Source: Arthrobacter sp. StoSoilB5
Lineage (GTDB): Bacteria > Actinomycetota > Actinomycetes > Actinomycetales > Micrococcaceae
DNA: 64,000 nucleotides
NCBI RefSeq assembly: GCF_019977235.1
Contig: NZ_AP024646.1
Location: 4,712,001 to 4,776,000, forward strand
Direction of reading: 5' to 3'
In this document: positions 24,567 through 33,069 of the stretch, piece by piece
How positions within the stretch are numbered: position 1 is the stretch's first letter
Layout of the letters: the number at the start of each line of letters is the position of its first letter
Notes under the pieces: model-generated
Database searches by the model: none
What the model was told of the DNA's origin: nothing
Seen by the model: only the letters and a program-made list of their open reading frames with translations
Made by a program: the position numbers and the translations under genes

Positions 24567-25795
24567 AGCCTGCGGACCCTTGTCAGGATGGGCGCGGTTC
24601 GGTTGAGGGCAGGGTCCTTACGTGCATCTGCTGCAGCACCACGGACCGTCACTTTCACCGCATGTCCCACCACCGCTCCCAAGGCCTCATCACTGGGCGG
24701 ACTTCCCGGCAAATTTTGTGAATCACGTTGCCTGTTGTTGAAACGCTCTGCGGCTTCGCGTTGCTCCTGGGCTCCGTTCCCGCGTTCGAGGATGTCCGAG
24801 ACTCCGGCCTTCACGAGCTCCAGTTCACCTTGGTCGTCCAGGACAGGGCTCAGATAATCCACCAAGGCCCAAACCACATCAGCTGCCGGTTGGGGACGGA
24901 AGTCGCCAAAGTCCAGGAGGTCTCCGCGCAATCCAGAGTTGCTCGCTTGCCAACTCGCCATCCGGAGCAGGGCTGTCGGCACCGAGGCGGGCTCAACGCC
25001 GTCGAGCATTTCCAGGGAAGCGGTCTCCACTAAAGCCCTCACCAACACCGCAACCAGGGCTGCGTCCTCCGAACGGAGGCACACATCAGCCACCCTGACT
25101 TCCACGGTGGGATGGTTGCGGGAGATGCGGGCGTCAAAGTAAATCATGCCCTCGTCAAGGAGCACCCCGGTCTCCAGGAGGCGCTGGACCATCCGCCGGT
25201 AGGCAGTCAACGAGCCAAACACAGCGGAAGGGCCGGATGTTGGCCAACGGTTCCACGCCTGGATCCTGTAGCTCTCGAAACCCGTGGGCACCCCGCGCCA
25301 GTACGGTGAATTGGCGCTGATGGCCGTCAACACAGCGAGTTTGTCGCGGATATGATCCAGGACGACCACGCCCTCTTCAGGCGACTCCACGGCGGTGTGC
25401 ACATGGAAGCCGCAGGTCAGTTGCTCGTGGGCCGTCAAACCGAAGCGTTCAAGCATCACGGCGAAGCGGGGATCAGGAGTCGTATGGGTGTTCTTAGCCA
25501 GGGGCGAGGTGGCAATCGCGGCCACCCGGGCGTCGTGCTTCCTGGCAGCGTCATTGGCCATCGCACGTCCACGCCGGATCTGCTGCAGGAGCTCGCTGTA
25601 GCTATGGCAAGGACGGGTCTGGGTTTCGATCTGTTCCAGCTTCAGTTCCTGGCTCAGGCCCGTCCCGGTTTCAGGGGGTGATTCCGTGCCAGCCAGCAGC
25701 GCATCCGCGAGGGCCAGGGGCTCGCCCGTCACAGGATCGACGATGAGTAGCTCTTCCTCAACCCCGAAAGTCCGCATGGGACCATTCTGCTTCAT
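24563..25795 (-). CDS. ybdK: Glutamate-cysteine ligase-like carboxylate-amine ligase (YbdK type)
   Basis: A 410-residue GCS2-family ATP-dependent ligase. The start [15 protein letters not shown] (from the second Met, at 25777) is the classic YbdK beginning, and the catalytic core includes [49 protein letters not shown] and [20 protein letters not shown]. It shows weak glutamate-cysteine ligase activity in characterised relatives; the natural substrate is uncertain. The first Met (25795) would add six residues; 25777 is equally plausible. Convergent with the membrane protein gene. Confidence 0.83.
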   Translation of the reverse strand: MKQNGPMRTFGVEEELLIVDPVTGEPLALADALLAGTESPPETGTGLSQELKLEQIETQTRPCHSYSELLQQIRRGRAMANDAARKHDARVAAIATSPLAKNTHTTPDPRFAVMLERFGLTAHEQLTCGFHVHTAVESPEEGVVVLDHIRDKLAVLTAISANSPYWRGVPTGFESYRIQAWNRWPTSGPSAVFGSLTAYRRMVQRLLETGVLLDEGMIYFDARISRNHPTVEVRVADVCLRSEDAALVAVLVRALVETASLEMLDGVEPASVPTALLRMASWQASNSGLRGDLLDFGDFRPQPAADVVWALVDYLSPVLDDQGELELVKAGVSDILERGNGAQEQREAAERFNNRQRDSQNLPGSPPSDEALGAVVGHAVKVTVRGAAADARKDPALNRTAPILTRVRRL

Positions 25796-25816
25796 TCGGC
25801 CGGAGAAACCGCATGC

Positions 25817-27340
25817 TTAGTCCTGGAAGTACTCCACCTTGGCGCCGATGGTGTTCAAGCGCTCAGCTAGATCCTCATAGCCACGTTCAATCACGTAGAT
25901 ATTCCGAAGCTCCGATGTTCCACGGGCCGCCAACATAGCCAGGAGCAGGCACGCTGCCGGACGCAGGGCCGGCGGGCAGCCAATCTCCGCGGCGCGCCAT
26001 TTGGTGGGTCCGTTGACGTAGATCCGGTGCGGGTCCAGGAGTTGCACTTGGGCGCCCAGCTTGTTGAGCTCCGTCAGGTAAATGGCACGGTTCTCGTAGA
26101 CCCAGTCGTGGATCATGGTCTGGCCCTCGGCGTTGCCGGCGATCACGGCGAAGAAGGGCAGGTTGTCGATATTGAGCCCCGGGAACGGCATGGGGTGGAT
26201 CTTGTCCTGCGGTGCGTGGAGCTCGGAGGGCTTGGTGGTGACGTCCACCAAACGCGTCCGACCGTTGCGCGCCATGTATTCACCTGAGATTTCGAGCTTT
26301 TGGCCCATCTGTTCCAGGGTGGCGAGTTCAATTTCCATGAACTCGATGGGAACCCTGCGGATGGTGACCTCGGAGTTCGTCACGATGCCCGCGGTGATCA
26401 GGCTCATGGCCTCTATGGGATCCTCGGATGGGAAGTACTCAATGTCAACGTCTATGGCTGACCGGCCGGTGATCTTCAATGTGGTAGTCCCGACGCCCTC
26501 GATGGTGACACCCAAACCCTGCAAGTAGAAGCAGAGATCCTGGACCATGTAGTTGGGGCTCGCGTTGCGGATCACAGTGCTGCCCTCGCGGTGCGCGGCG
26601 GCCATGATCGCGTTCTCGGTGACGGTGTCGCCGCGTTCGGACAGGACGAAGGAACGGTCGAGCCCATCGGCGGGGGGCGCCACCACGGAGTAGAAGCCCG
26701 ACTTTGCCCCAACCGTGAGCCCGAACTGGCGCAACGCCTGCATGTGGGGCTCAACAGTTCGCGTGCCCAGGTCGCATCCACCGGCGTAGGGCAACAGGTA
26801 TTCGGCAGTCTCGTCCAGGAGCGGGCCGAGCAGCATAATGACGCTTCGTGTGCGGCGGGCCGCCTCCACGTCCATCGATTCAAGGTCCAGGACCTCGGGC
26901 CGGCGGATACGGAGGTCGCTGCCGTTGAGCCAGGTGCATTCGACGCCGATGGACGTCAGCACTTCAACGATCCGGTTGACTTCTTCAATACGTGCCAAGC
27001 GACGCAGCGTGGTGGTGCCCCGGTTGATCAGGCTGGCACACAACAGGGCCACACCGGCGTTCTTGCTGCTGTTGACATCCACTTCGCCGGAGAGCGTGTG
27101 ACCGCCCTCCACCCGGAGGTGCGTCATCTGCGGTTTGCCGACCTTGACGATGGAGCGGCCGAAGATGGCCTCCAGCCGTTCGATCATTCGGAGGCTGAGA
27201 TTCTGCTTGCCCTGCTCCATTCGGGCGATAGCGCTCTGGCTGGTTCCCAGCTCAGAAGCCAACTGCCCCTGCGTCCAGCCCTTTTCGCTTCGCGCGTTGC
27301 GGAGCAGGAGGCCAACATGTTCGGCGGTAGGTTGCGTCAT
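25817..27340 (-). CDS. HTH-MurA fusion: UDP-GlcNAc 1-carboxyvinyltransferase-like protein
   Basis: A 507-residue fusion. Residues ~8-65 are a Cro/C1-type HTH: LLLRNARSEKGWTQGQLASE, LGTSQSAIARMEQGKQNLSL. Residues ~75-507 are an EPSP/MurA-like transferase: LRVEGGHTLSGEVDVNSSKN and PYAGGCDLGTRTVEPHM, where Cys occupies the place of the PEP-binding cysteine in MurA loops. MurA starts peptidoglycan synthesis by adding enolpyruvate to UDP-GlcNAc. The HTH suggests a moonlighting or paralogous regulator. ATG 27340 is used; TTG 27346 adds two residues. The region before the ATG has CACAAG twice (27342-27358), a possible autoregulatory site, and no clear ribosome binding site, so a leaderless transcript is possible. 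Confidence 0.82.
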   Translation of the reverse strand: MTQPTAEHVGLLLRNARSEKGWTQGQLASELGTSQSAIARMEQGKQNLSLRMIERLEAIFGRSIVKVGKPQMTHLRVEGGHTLSGEVDVNSSKNAGVALLCASLINRGTTTLRRLARIEEVNRIVEVLTSIGVECTWLNGSDLRIRRPEVLDLESMDVEAARRTRSVIMLLGPLLDETAEYLLPYAGGCDLGTRTVEPHMQALRQFGLTVGAKSGFYSVVAPPADGLDRSFVLSERGDTVTENAIMAAAHREGSTVIRNASPNYMVQDLCFYLQGLGVTIEGVGTTTLKITGRSAIDVDIEYFPSEDPIEAMSLITAGIVTNSEVTIRRVPIEFMEIELATLEQMGQKLEISGEYMARNGRTRLVDVTTKPSELHAPQDKIHPMPFPGLNIDNLPFFAVIAGNAEGQTMIHDWVYENRAIYLTELNKLGAQVQLLDPHRIYVNGPTKWRAAEIGCPPALRPAACLLLAMLAARGTSELRNIYVIERGYEDLAERLNTIGAKVEYFQD

Positions 27341-27456
27341 ACACAAGAAATATCACAAGTGAGTTAGAAGTGATGCGCAAAATGCCGATTCAGCGAGAAA
27401 CCTCACACCATACCCGCATCGTGCGATATCTGGCTCGAGAAGACCCAGCTCAAGCC

Positions 27457-28251
27457 CTAACGCCAGACGAAACTCCAGGTGCCCGCGCCAATCGCGGTCA
27501 GTACCGCAGCGGCAGCGATGACGAGGCCGCCAAGGAGCACCCACACATCCAGGAGCGAGTACGTCGATTCCCGGGCCCACGTTCGTTGTCCGCCACCGAA
27601 ACCACGCGCTTCCATGGTGACGGCCAGCCGGGAGGCCCGCCGAACTGCCTGAACCAGCAGCCCGAAACTCTGGCCAAGCGTTGCCTTCAGCCGTTGCAGC
27701 GGGCTGCCCTGCGAACCCACACCGCGGGCCCGCCTGGCCATGCCGATTGTCTGCCATTCCTCCGCCATCAAACCCACCAAGCGCATGGCAGCCAGTGACC
27801 CGAGGACAAAGCGGTGTGGCAGCTTTGCCTTCTGTGCCAGCGCATCAGCCAAATCGGTGGGATCCGTGCAGGTCATCAGCAGGATCGCCGGCAGTGCGAT
27901 TGCCAAGCCGCGCAGCATGAAACCCAGCCCCAGCTCAAGGGAACCCTCGCTGATGGACCAGAGTCCGACGTCGAGCAGTACAGACCCGCTGTCAGCCGCC
28001 ACGATTGCGGTACTCCAACCGCCAATCGCCGCCGCGATGATGAGAGGCCATGCCCGTTGCCACAGGAGCCGCAGCGTGAGCCCAGCCAAGGGGAACAGAG
28101 CCAGCTCGGCGACGAGTGCCGTGGAAGCGGATACCCAGTCGATCGACAACGCCAGAACCAGCGAAATAAGAAATACGGAGACGAACTTAATCAAGGGGTT
28201 GGCGCGGGTGAGGAGGGCATGGTTGCCGCGGAGGTTCAGGGCGTCCCTCAT
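27457..28251 (-). CDS. ykoC: ECF transporter T component (YkoC-like)
   Basis: A 264-residue EcfT-family protein with about five to six hydrophobic segments. The coupling helices carry the Ala-Arg-x motifs GMARRARGVGSQGSP and TMEARGFGGG, which contact the two ATPase halves. LTRANPLIKFVSVFLISLVL near the N-terminus is also typical. Third gene of the ykoEDC-type operon; its start overlaps the ATPase gene by 4 bp. Couples ATP hydrolysis to substrate uptake with the S component. The symbol rests on operon context. Confidence 0.85.
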   Translation of the reverse strand: MRDALNLRGNHALLTRANPLIKFVSVFLISLVLALSIDWVSASTALVAELALFPLAGLTLRLLWQRAWPLIIAAAIGGWSTAIVAADSGSVLLDVGLWSISEGSLELGLGFMLRGLAIALPAILLMTCTDPTDLADALAQKAKLPHRFVLGSLAAMRLVGLMAEEWQTIGMARRARGVGSQGSPLQRLKATLGQSFGLLVQAVRRASRLAVTMEARGFGGGQRTWARESTYSLLDVWVLLGGLVIAAAAVLTAIGAGTWSFVWR

Positions 28252-29846
28252 GCTGCACCGGCTTCCTGGCGGGCTTCCTCGCCGTGCGGGTCCGGGAGCA
28301 CTTGCGTCACCGGATGCAGCCGCAGCTCCGTACCGCCAAGGACCGCGCTGAATTCCTCATCGTGAGTCACAGAGACAACGGCAGTTCCGGCGTCAAGGAG
28401 TTCCGACAGGAACGATGCCAGTTCGGCCCAGGTATTGGCGTCCTGGCCGAACGTTGGCTCGTCCAGGACCAGCACTTTCGGGTGGGCTGCAAGCACCGTG
28501 GCCACGGACAGCCGGCGTTTCTCGCCGCCGGACAACGTGTAGGGGTTCGCGTCCACCAAATGCGTAAGCCGCAAACGCTCCAGCAATTCATCCACGCGTT
28601 CTTCACCATGTCCCAGATGTTTTGGCCCGAACATCAGCTCATCCAGGACATTGCCCGTGACGAACTGGTGCTCCGGTTCCTGGAACACAGTGCCAATGCG
28701 CGAAATCAGCTGATCCGCCTTCCACTTGAAGGGATCGATTCCAGCTCCCTCGGAAAGTTCGACGGCGGCACTCACCTTGCCGTCCACGGGCGCCAAAAGG
28801 CCGGCCAACGTGAGCGCAAAGGTGGACTTGCCGGCACCGTTGGGCCCGGTGATGGTGAGCGCCTGGCCGGACCTCACTTGAGCAGTGATGCCCGACTGCA
28901 CGGGAACGGGCCGGATGGTTCTGAAGCCGCGACGGCCGGGCTTCTCGCGGGAAACAGCCAGGTCCTGTGCCACGAGGAGGAGCTGCGCGGTGGATTCATG
29001 GCCGTCCAATTCCTGAGCTGTGGTCCTGCGGGCGCGAGTGGCTGGAACGTATCCCGGCACCCACACTCCCGCTGCCATCAACATGGTGCGGGCTTCGGAG
29101 AGAACCTGATCCGGTGGGCCATCCAGAAGTACGCCGCCTCCCGCCGAGCCGGGCTGGAGGACTACGATCCTGTCCACCAGGTCCTTCCAAACGGACACAC
29201 GGTGTTCCACAACAACCAACGTGGCGCCGGTCTTGTCCAGGCAGCGCTGCACGGCGTCCCGAACCTCAAGGACTCCAGCAGGATCCAGGTTGGCCGTAGG
29301 TTCGTCCAGCAGGATCAGCCCGGGCCGCATCGCCAGGATGCCAGCCAACGCAAGGCGCTGCTTCTGCCCCCCGGAGAGCGCTGCCGTGGGATGGTCCAGG
29401 GGCAGGCCGCCGCCAGCAGCGGTGCGCAACCCGACGTCGTCGAGCGCTTCATGGACGCGCGCCCATATCTCCCCGCGCGGGACGGCCAGGTTCTCGGCGC
29501 CGAACGCGACGTCGTCGCCCACCCGGGAGAGCACCACTTGGGTTTCCGGATCCTGCTGCATCAGACCGGCGCGGCCACGTTGTTCACGGGGAACAACGCC
29601 GTCGATCAACAGCGAGCCGGACTCGTCTGAATCGTCTTCCTCGTCACCCAACACGCCGGCAAGGGCATGCAGCAACGTCGACTTGCCTGCGCCTGAAGGA
29701 CCCAGCAGCAGCACACGCTCGCCGGGCTCGATCCGGAGATCGAGGTCCTGGATGGCGGGCGCGGAACGGCCCGCATGCCGCCATCCCCACCCTTGGGCGG
29801 TAATGGCGGCAGGGCGGACCTGGTTGCTGCTTTCTTTCGCAGGCAT
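28248..29846 (-). CDS. ykoD: ECF transporter ATPase, two ABC domains fused (YkoD-like)
   Basis: A 532-residue tandem ABC ATPase. Domain 1 has Walker A LLGPSGAGKSTLLHALAG, signature LSGGQKQRLALAGILA and Walker B LILLDEPTANLDP. Domain 2 has Walker A GPNGAGKSTFALTLAG, signature LSGGEKRRLSVATVLA and Walker B VLVLDEPTFGQDA. Both half-sites look competent. It energises the thiamine-precursor transporter with EcfT and the S component. Overlaps its neighbours (4 bp with EcfT, 1 bp with the S component), so the three are co-translated. Under the TPP riboswitch. Confidence 0.9.
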   Translation of the reverse strand: MPAKESSNQVRPAAITAQGWGWRHAGRSAPAIQDLDLRIEPGERVLLLGPSGAGKSTLLHALAGVLGDEEDDSDESGSLLIDGVVPREQRGRAGLMQQDPETQVVLSRVGDDVAFGAENLAVPRGEIWARVHEALDDVGLRTAAGGGLPLDHPTAALSGGQKQRLALAGILAMRPGLILLDEPTANLDPAGVLEVRDAVQRCLDKTGATLVVVEHRVSVWKDLVDRIVVLQPGSAGGGVLLDGPPDQVLSEARTMLMAAGVWVPGYVPATRARRTTAQELDGHESTAQLLLVAQDLAVSREKPGRRGFRTIRPVPVQSGITAQVRSGQALTITGPNGAGKSTFALTLAGLLAPVDGKVSAAVELSEGAGIDPFKWKADQLISRIGTVFQEPEHQFVTGNVLDELMFGPKHLGHGEERVDELLERLRLTHLVDANPYTLSGGEKRRLSVATVLAAHPKVLVLDEPTFGQDANTWAELASFLSELLDAGTAVVSVTHDEEFSAVLGGTELRLHPVTQVLPDPHGEEARQEAGAA

Positions 29847-30466
29847 TAGTTGAAGACTGGCTCCGAAGCAGCCTTGCGCGACGCGAAGGAGCTTAGGACG
29901 CCGGTCTTGGCCAGCCCGCGCGTGGCAACCCAGGACAGTGCGCCGGCGATGATCGCACCGGACAGCGTAGTGAAGGCGATGTAGGCCAACTTGTCGATTG
30001 CTTCGTAGGCGATGTTCCAGCCCCAGGGCAGGAAGGAATCGTTGAGACCGCAGAAGAGTCCGGAGCCCGCGCCTGCAAGGAGTGCCGTGGACAGGTTGAA
30101 CTTCTTGTACCGGAACGCGGCGAAGACGAGTTCCGCTCCGAGCCCCTGCAGGACACCGGAGATGAGGACGGTGGTGCCGTACTGGGAACCCATGATGAGT
30201 TCACCGGTGGCGGCGACGGCTTCGCAGAACAGGGCTGCGCCCGGTTTGCGGATGATGAGCATGCCCAGGACAGCCGGGATCATCCAACCACCGGCGATCA
30301 AACCGGTGAGCGGCGGATACGTGGCGTTCATGGGGATGGATACGATTGCGGCGCCCTGGGACCAGGCCCAGAAGATCACGCCGCCGGCGATGGCAATCAA
30401 TGCTGCCACCACGATGTCTACAACACGCCAGCTATAACTGGTCTTCTTCACGCTTGCCGTGGTCAT
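29846..30466 (-). CDS. ykoE: ECF transporter S component, thiamine/HMP precursor (YkoE type)
   Basis: A 206-residue substrate-binding membrane protein with about six hydrophobic segments: VVDIVVAALIAIAGGVIFWA, PPLTGLIAGGWMIPAVLGML, GAALFCEAVAATGELIMGSQ, GLGAELVFAAFRYKKFNLST. This matches YkoE, the S component linked to thiamine or hydroxymethylpyrimidine uptake. The TPP riboswitch upstream supports that substrate. Short N-terminal extension MTTASVKKTSYSWR. First gene of the operon. Confidence 0.87.
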   Translation of the reverse strand: MTTASVKKTSYSWRVVDIVVAALIAIAGGVIFWAWSQGAAIVSIPMNATYPPLTGLIAGGWMIPAVLGMLIIRKPGAALFCEAVAATGELIMGSQYGTTVLISGVLQGLGAELVFAAFRYKKFNLSTALLAGAGSGLFCGLNDSFLPWGWNIAYEAIDKLAYIAFTTLSGAIIAGALSWVATRGLAKTGVLSSFASRKAASEPVFN

Positions 30467-30559
30467 TTTTTCTGCCTCCTGAGGTTACAGGAGGGGAAAG
30501 TGCTCCCCGGAACCTCCCGGCCGGCTTTCGCCGTCCGGATCCGGACACTCTGAGAAGCT

Positions 30560-30676
30560 CGACTCCCTTGCGCCGGTACTAACCGGATCAGGTTCGAGGG
30601 TCTGCGGCTGTCCGCACTCTCAGCGCCCTCGCGTCTCCTGCATCTCTGCAAGGTCCGACGGCGGCGCTCCCCTGTC
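30560..30676 (-). promoter_or_regulatory. TPP (thi-box) riboswitch
   Basis: Read on the minus strand it runs ggggagcgcc..., then gggcgctgagagtgcgga, then gaccctcgaacctgatccgg and ttagtaccggcgcaagggag. The CTGAGA and ACCTGATCYGGNTARTRCCRGCGNAGGGA elements are the two conserved TPP-binding halves. It precedes the ykoEDC-type operon by about 95 bases, so uptake is shut down when thiamine pyrophosphate is plentiful. The remainder of the gap, 30677-30886, holds no gene and must carry both divergent promoters. Confidence 0.95.
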
Positions 30677-30886
30677 GTTATTAATCTGCCCTTATGGGCG
30701 TGGTTCAGTTTACACCTGTGGGTGTTCGGGGGCTCCTTGGGCTGGTCATAAAGCGGTTGGCTCCCCGACTCCTGCGTTGCGGGGCCCGTTCTGCGCCCCA
30801 TTCGCCCGCCTTGGCACGCACGCCAGGCCCCACAACCAGACCTGAGAGAATGATCGAGCAGAATCGACGCGGCAAAGGGGCATTTC

Positions 30887-31564
30887 ATGACCGACCTTCC
30901 CATTACGGACAAGCAAGTTCCCCAACCCCGCCTGGCTGCGAGCGTTATCCTGCTCCGCGATGCCCCGGGCGGGCTTGAGGCCTTCGTCCAGCACAGGGTA
31001 GCCACCATGGATTTCGCTGCCGGAATGGTGGTCTTTCCGGGAGGTCGCGTTGATGCCGCAGACCAGGATGGCTGGGATTATCCGGCTGAATTGCTCCAAC
31101 GGCATGCCGCAGACTGGCACCTGAGCTCCATCGCCGTCAATCCCGAACAGGCCCCGGCAAAGTCAGGCATGGTTCTCACCGCTGCTTTGCGCGAGGTTTG
31201 GGAGGAGGCCGGACTTGGCCTTGAGCCGTCGGACTTACGCCCTTGGGCCAACTGGGTCACGCCCACGGACATGCCCAAGCGCTTCGATACGTACTTCTAT
31301 GTGGCCAAGCCTGCTCCGGACGCACAGCCCCAGCATCAGACCACTGAAGCGTGGCAATCACTCTGGATGCCCGTGGACGGGATTCTGACAGCCGAGGCCG
31401 CCGGTAACTTGCAACTGATGCCACCCACGTATTACCTGCTCAAGGAAATTGCCGGTCTCGGAACCGTGGATGCTGTCTGGTCAGCCGACCACGCCGTTGT
31501 TCCTGTCCTGGCCCCACGAGGTTCCATGGCAGCTTTCCTCAAGGAACGGGAAACCCGCCGCTAG
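30887..31564 (+). CDS. NUDIX hydrolase
   Basis: A 225-residue NUDIX protein. The Nudix box is split by a long insert: PGGRVDAADQDG early and AALREVWEEAGLGL later, so the G-x5-E...REUXEE elements are about 45 residues apart, as in NUDT19-like acyl-CoA/NADH-type hydrolases. PRLAASVILLRDAPGGLEAF starts the domain. Hydrolyses a nucleoside diphosphate linked to another moiety; the substrate is unknown. ATG 30887 has aaagggg upstream. Divergent from the thiamine transporter operon. Confidence 0.85.
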   Translation: MTDLPITDKQVPQPRLAASVILLRDAPGGLEAFVQHRVATMDFAAGMVVFPGGRVDAADQDGWDYPAELLQRHAADWHLSSIAVNPEQAPAKSGMVLTAALREVWEEAGLGLEPSDLRPWANWVTPTDMPKRFDTYFYVAKPAPDAQPQHQTTEAWQSLWMPVDGILTAEAAGNLQLMPPTYYLLKEIAGLGTVDAVWSADHAVVPVLAPRGSMAAFLKERETRR

Positions 31565-31600
31565 TCCCAAGCCGCCAGGATCTGAGGCTAGGCTGGGGGC

Positions 31601-31861
31601 ATGAACCTCTTTTTCAAGCTGCTGGGTGCCGGAGTAAGCCTGGGGGCCGGATTCGTCGGCACCAAATTGGTCAACAAGGGTTGGGAAAAGGCCACCGGCA
31701 ACAAGCCGCCCAAGGGCAACGATGACATGGAAACGAGCCTCCGCTCAGCCTTGTCCTTCGCTCTGATTTCGGCCTTCGTCAGTACGCTCATCCAGGTTTT
31801 CGCGAGCCGTGGCACCCAGCGTGCAATCGCCCGGTTCGCCAAGACGCACGACATCGTCTAG
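31601..31861 (+). CDS. DUF4235 membrane protein
   Basis: An 86-residue protein, MNLFFKLLGAGVSLGAGFVG then TKLVNKGWEKATGNKPPKGN, and a second segment LRSALSFALISAFVSTLIQV followed by FASRGTQRAIARFA. The K-x4-GW-x2-TG-x3-PP pattern and two membrane segments match DUF4235, a family common in actinobacteria with no known role. Follows the NUDIX gene by 36 bp and overlaps the end of the convergent Mrp operon by 4 bp. Confidence 0.78.
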   Translation: MNLFFKLLGAGVSLGAGFVGTKLVNKGWEKATGNKPPKGNDDMETSLRSALSFALISAFVSTLIQVFASRGTQRAIARFAKTHDIV

Positions 31862-32238
31862 GTAGAATCGTCGCCTGCCGCCCTTTGGACAACTGCTTCA
31901 AGCTCATCCTTGGTGAGCAGTTCACGGTGCCCGTGCTTGGTGCGGTAACCGGAGCGGCCCACCATGTGCGCCGAGACAGGAACCGTAAGCAGCTGGAAGA
32001 TCCAGGCCACAAGCAGGACAGGCCACACCCACCAGGTTCGCATCTGGAGGCCGATCGCGGCCAGCAGCAGGAACAAGCCCAGCACCTGGGGCTTGGTTGC
32101 CGCGTGCATGCGGCTCATGAGGTCGGGGAACCGCAGAAGGCCAACGGCTGCCCCGAGCGACATCAGGGCACCCACCACCAGGAACACAGCCGTCACAGCA
32201 TCAATGACGGCATCCACACCGCTCGCTTCAGGACTCAT
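31858..32238 (-). CDS. mrpG: Mrp Na+(K+)/H+ antiporter subunit G
   Basis: A 126-residue MnhG/PhaG-type subunit with three membrane segments. The signature GLLRFPDLMSRMHAATKPQV is the family's 'P-D-x-x-x-R-x-H-A' region, followed by LGLFLLLAAIGL and VWPVLLVAWIFQLLTVPVSA. Last gene of the six-gene operon mrpAB-C-D-E-F-G. It overlaps mrpF by 11 bp. A conserved structural subunit of the membrane complex. Confidence 0.9.
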   Translation of the reverse strand: MSPEASGVDAVIDAVTAVFLVVGALMSLGAAVGLLRFPDLMSRMHAATKPQVLGLFLLLAAIGLQMRTWWVWPVLLVAWIFQLLTVPVSAHMVGRSGYRTKHGHRELLTKDELEAVVQRAAGDDST

Positions 32239-32506
32239 TGCTGTGATCCCTCCGATCCGCTACGAACCGGGCAAATGTCACAGAGCCTATGAAACCGATC
32301 ACCGCGAGAGCCACCAGCAACACCAGGTTGTTCAGATGCCGGTTCATCGCCATGTCGATTGCCAGTGCGGCCCCAAGGATGGCCAGCAGGACATCCGACG
32401 CCAAAACGCGGTCCAACAAGGACGGGCCGATCGCGATGCGGACGATCGCTCCCACCGCGGCCAAGCTCAGGATCACTGCAGTGACCACAAGGACGAGTTC
32501 CTTCAC
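32228..32506 (-). CDS. mrpF: Mrp antiporter subunit F
   Basis: A 92-residue MnhF-type subunit with three hydrophobic segments. The signature AIGPSLLDRVLASDVLL (GP-x3-DRV-x-A-x-D) is diagnostic, followed by GAALAIDMAMNRHLNNLVLL and a last helix before FARFVADRR. GTG 32506 overlaps the mrpE stop by 4 bp. Small integral subunit needed for complex assembly. Confidence 0.9.
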   Translation of the reverse strand: MKELVLVVTAVILSLAAVGAIVRIAIGPSLLDRVLASDVLLAILGAALAIDMAMNRHLNNLVLLVALAVIGFIGSVTFARFVADRRDHSNES

Positions 32507-33069
32507 GACGCTGCCCCTTCCATGCCCGGATGCGATTCGGCTTTGAGCGCATCGAGTTCTTCGCGCGTTCCCATGATCCGGATCAGCGCCGCCTCGATGT
32601 CTTGTACTTCCCGGCGGATCTTGTCGATATCAGCATCCTCGTAAATATTGAGCGCGTGCAGGTACAGCGTGGACGTCGAGCGGTCCACTTCCACCACCAG
32701 CGAGCCCGGGATCAGGGAAATAACGTGGCCGGTGGCCGTCACCATGAGGTCCGAATGGCTGCGCAACGGAACAGCGACGACGGCGCTGCGTACTTTGGGC
32801 CCTTTTGCCACGGCCAGGTAGAGGACCAGGAAGCTCGCTGCCGCCACTTTGCCCAGGAAAACCAGGGCGAACGAAAGGGCGCGCAGCACATTGAACCTGC
32901 CGCTGAGCTCCACCGGCGGAAGGTAGAAGAACTTGGCCACCAGCACGGCAATGAGTGCGCCGAACAGCAGGTTGCCTGGGCTGAAGTCCCGCCACAGGGC
33001 GCCCCAGACGATGACCAGCCATACCAGCAGCGGCAGTTCAGTGCGGAAGGAGATCGGTTTACGGCTCAC
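32503..33069 (-). CDS. mrpE: Mrp antiporter subunit E
   Basis: A 188-residue MnhE-type subunit. GTG 33069 starts MSRKPISFRTELPLLVWLVI; the longer open frame upstream is antisense-like sequence inside mrpD and is rejected. LWRDFSPGNLLFGALIAVLV, VLYLAVAKGPKVRSAVVAVP and HVISLIPGSLVVEVDRSTST (the TPGT/IPGS region) match the family. Start overlaps the mrpD stop by 4 bp. Confidence 0.88.
   Translation of the reverse strand: MSRKPISFRTELPLLVWLVIVWGALWRDFSPGNLLFGALIAVLVAKFFYLPPVELSGRFNVLRALSFALVFLGKVAAASFLVLYLAVAKGPKVRSAVVAVPLRSHSDLMVTATGHVISLIPGSLVVEVDRSTSTLYLHALNIYEDADIDKIRREVQDIEAALIRIMGTREELDALKAESHPGMEGAAS

Noticed and set aside
28284..29630. 448-residue plus-strand open frame across the ECF ATPase gene
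   Set aside because: Shadow of the tandem ABC ATPase, whose Walker and signature motifs are all intact on the other strand.
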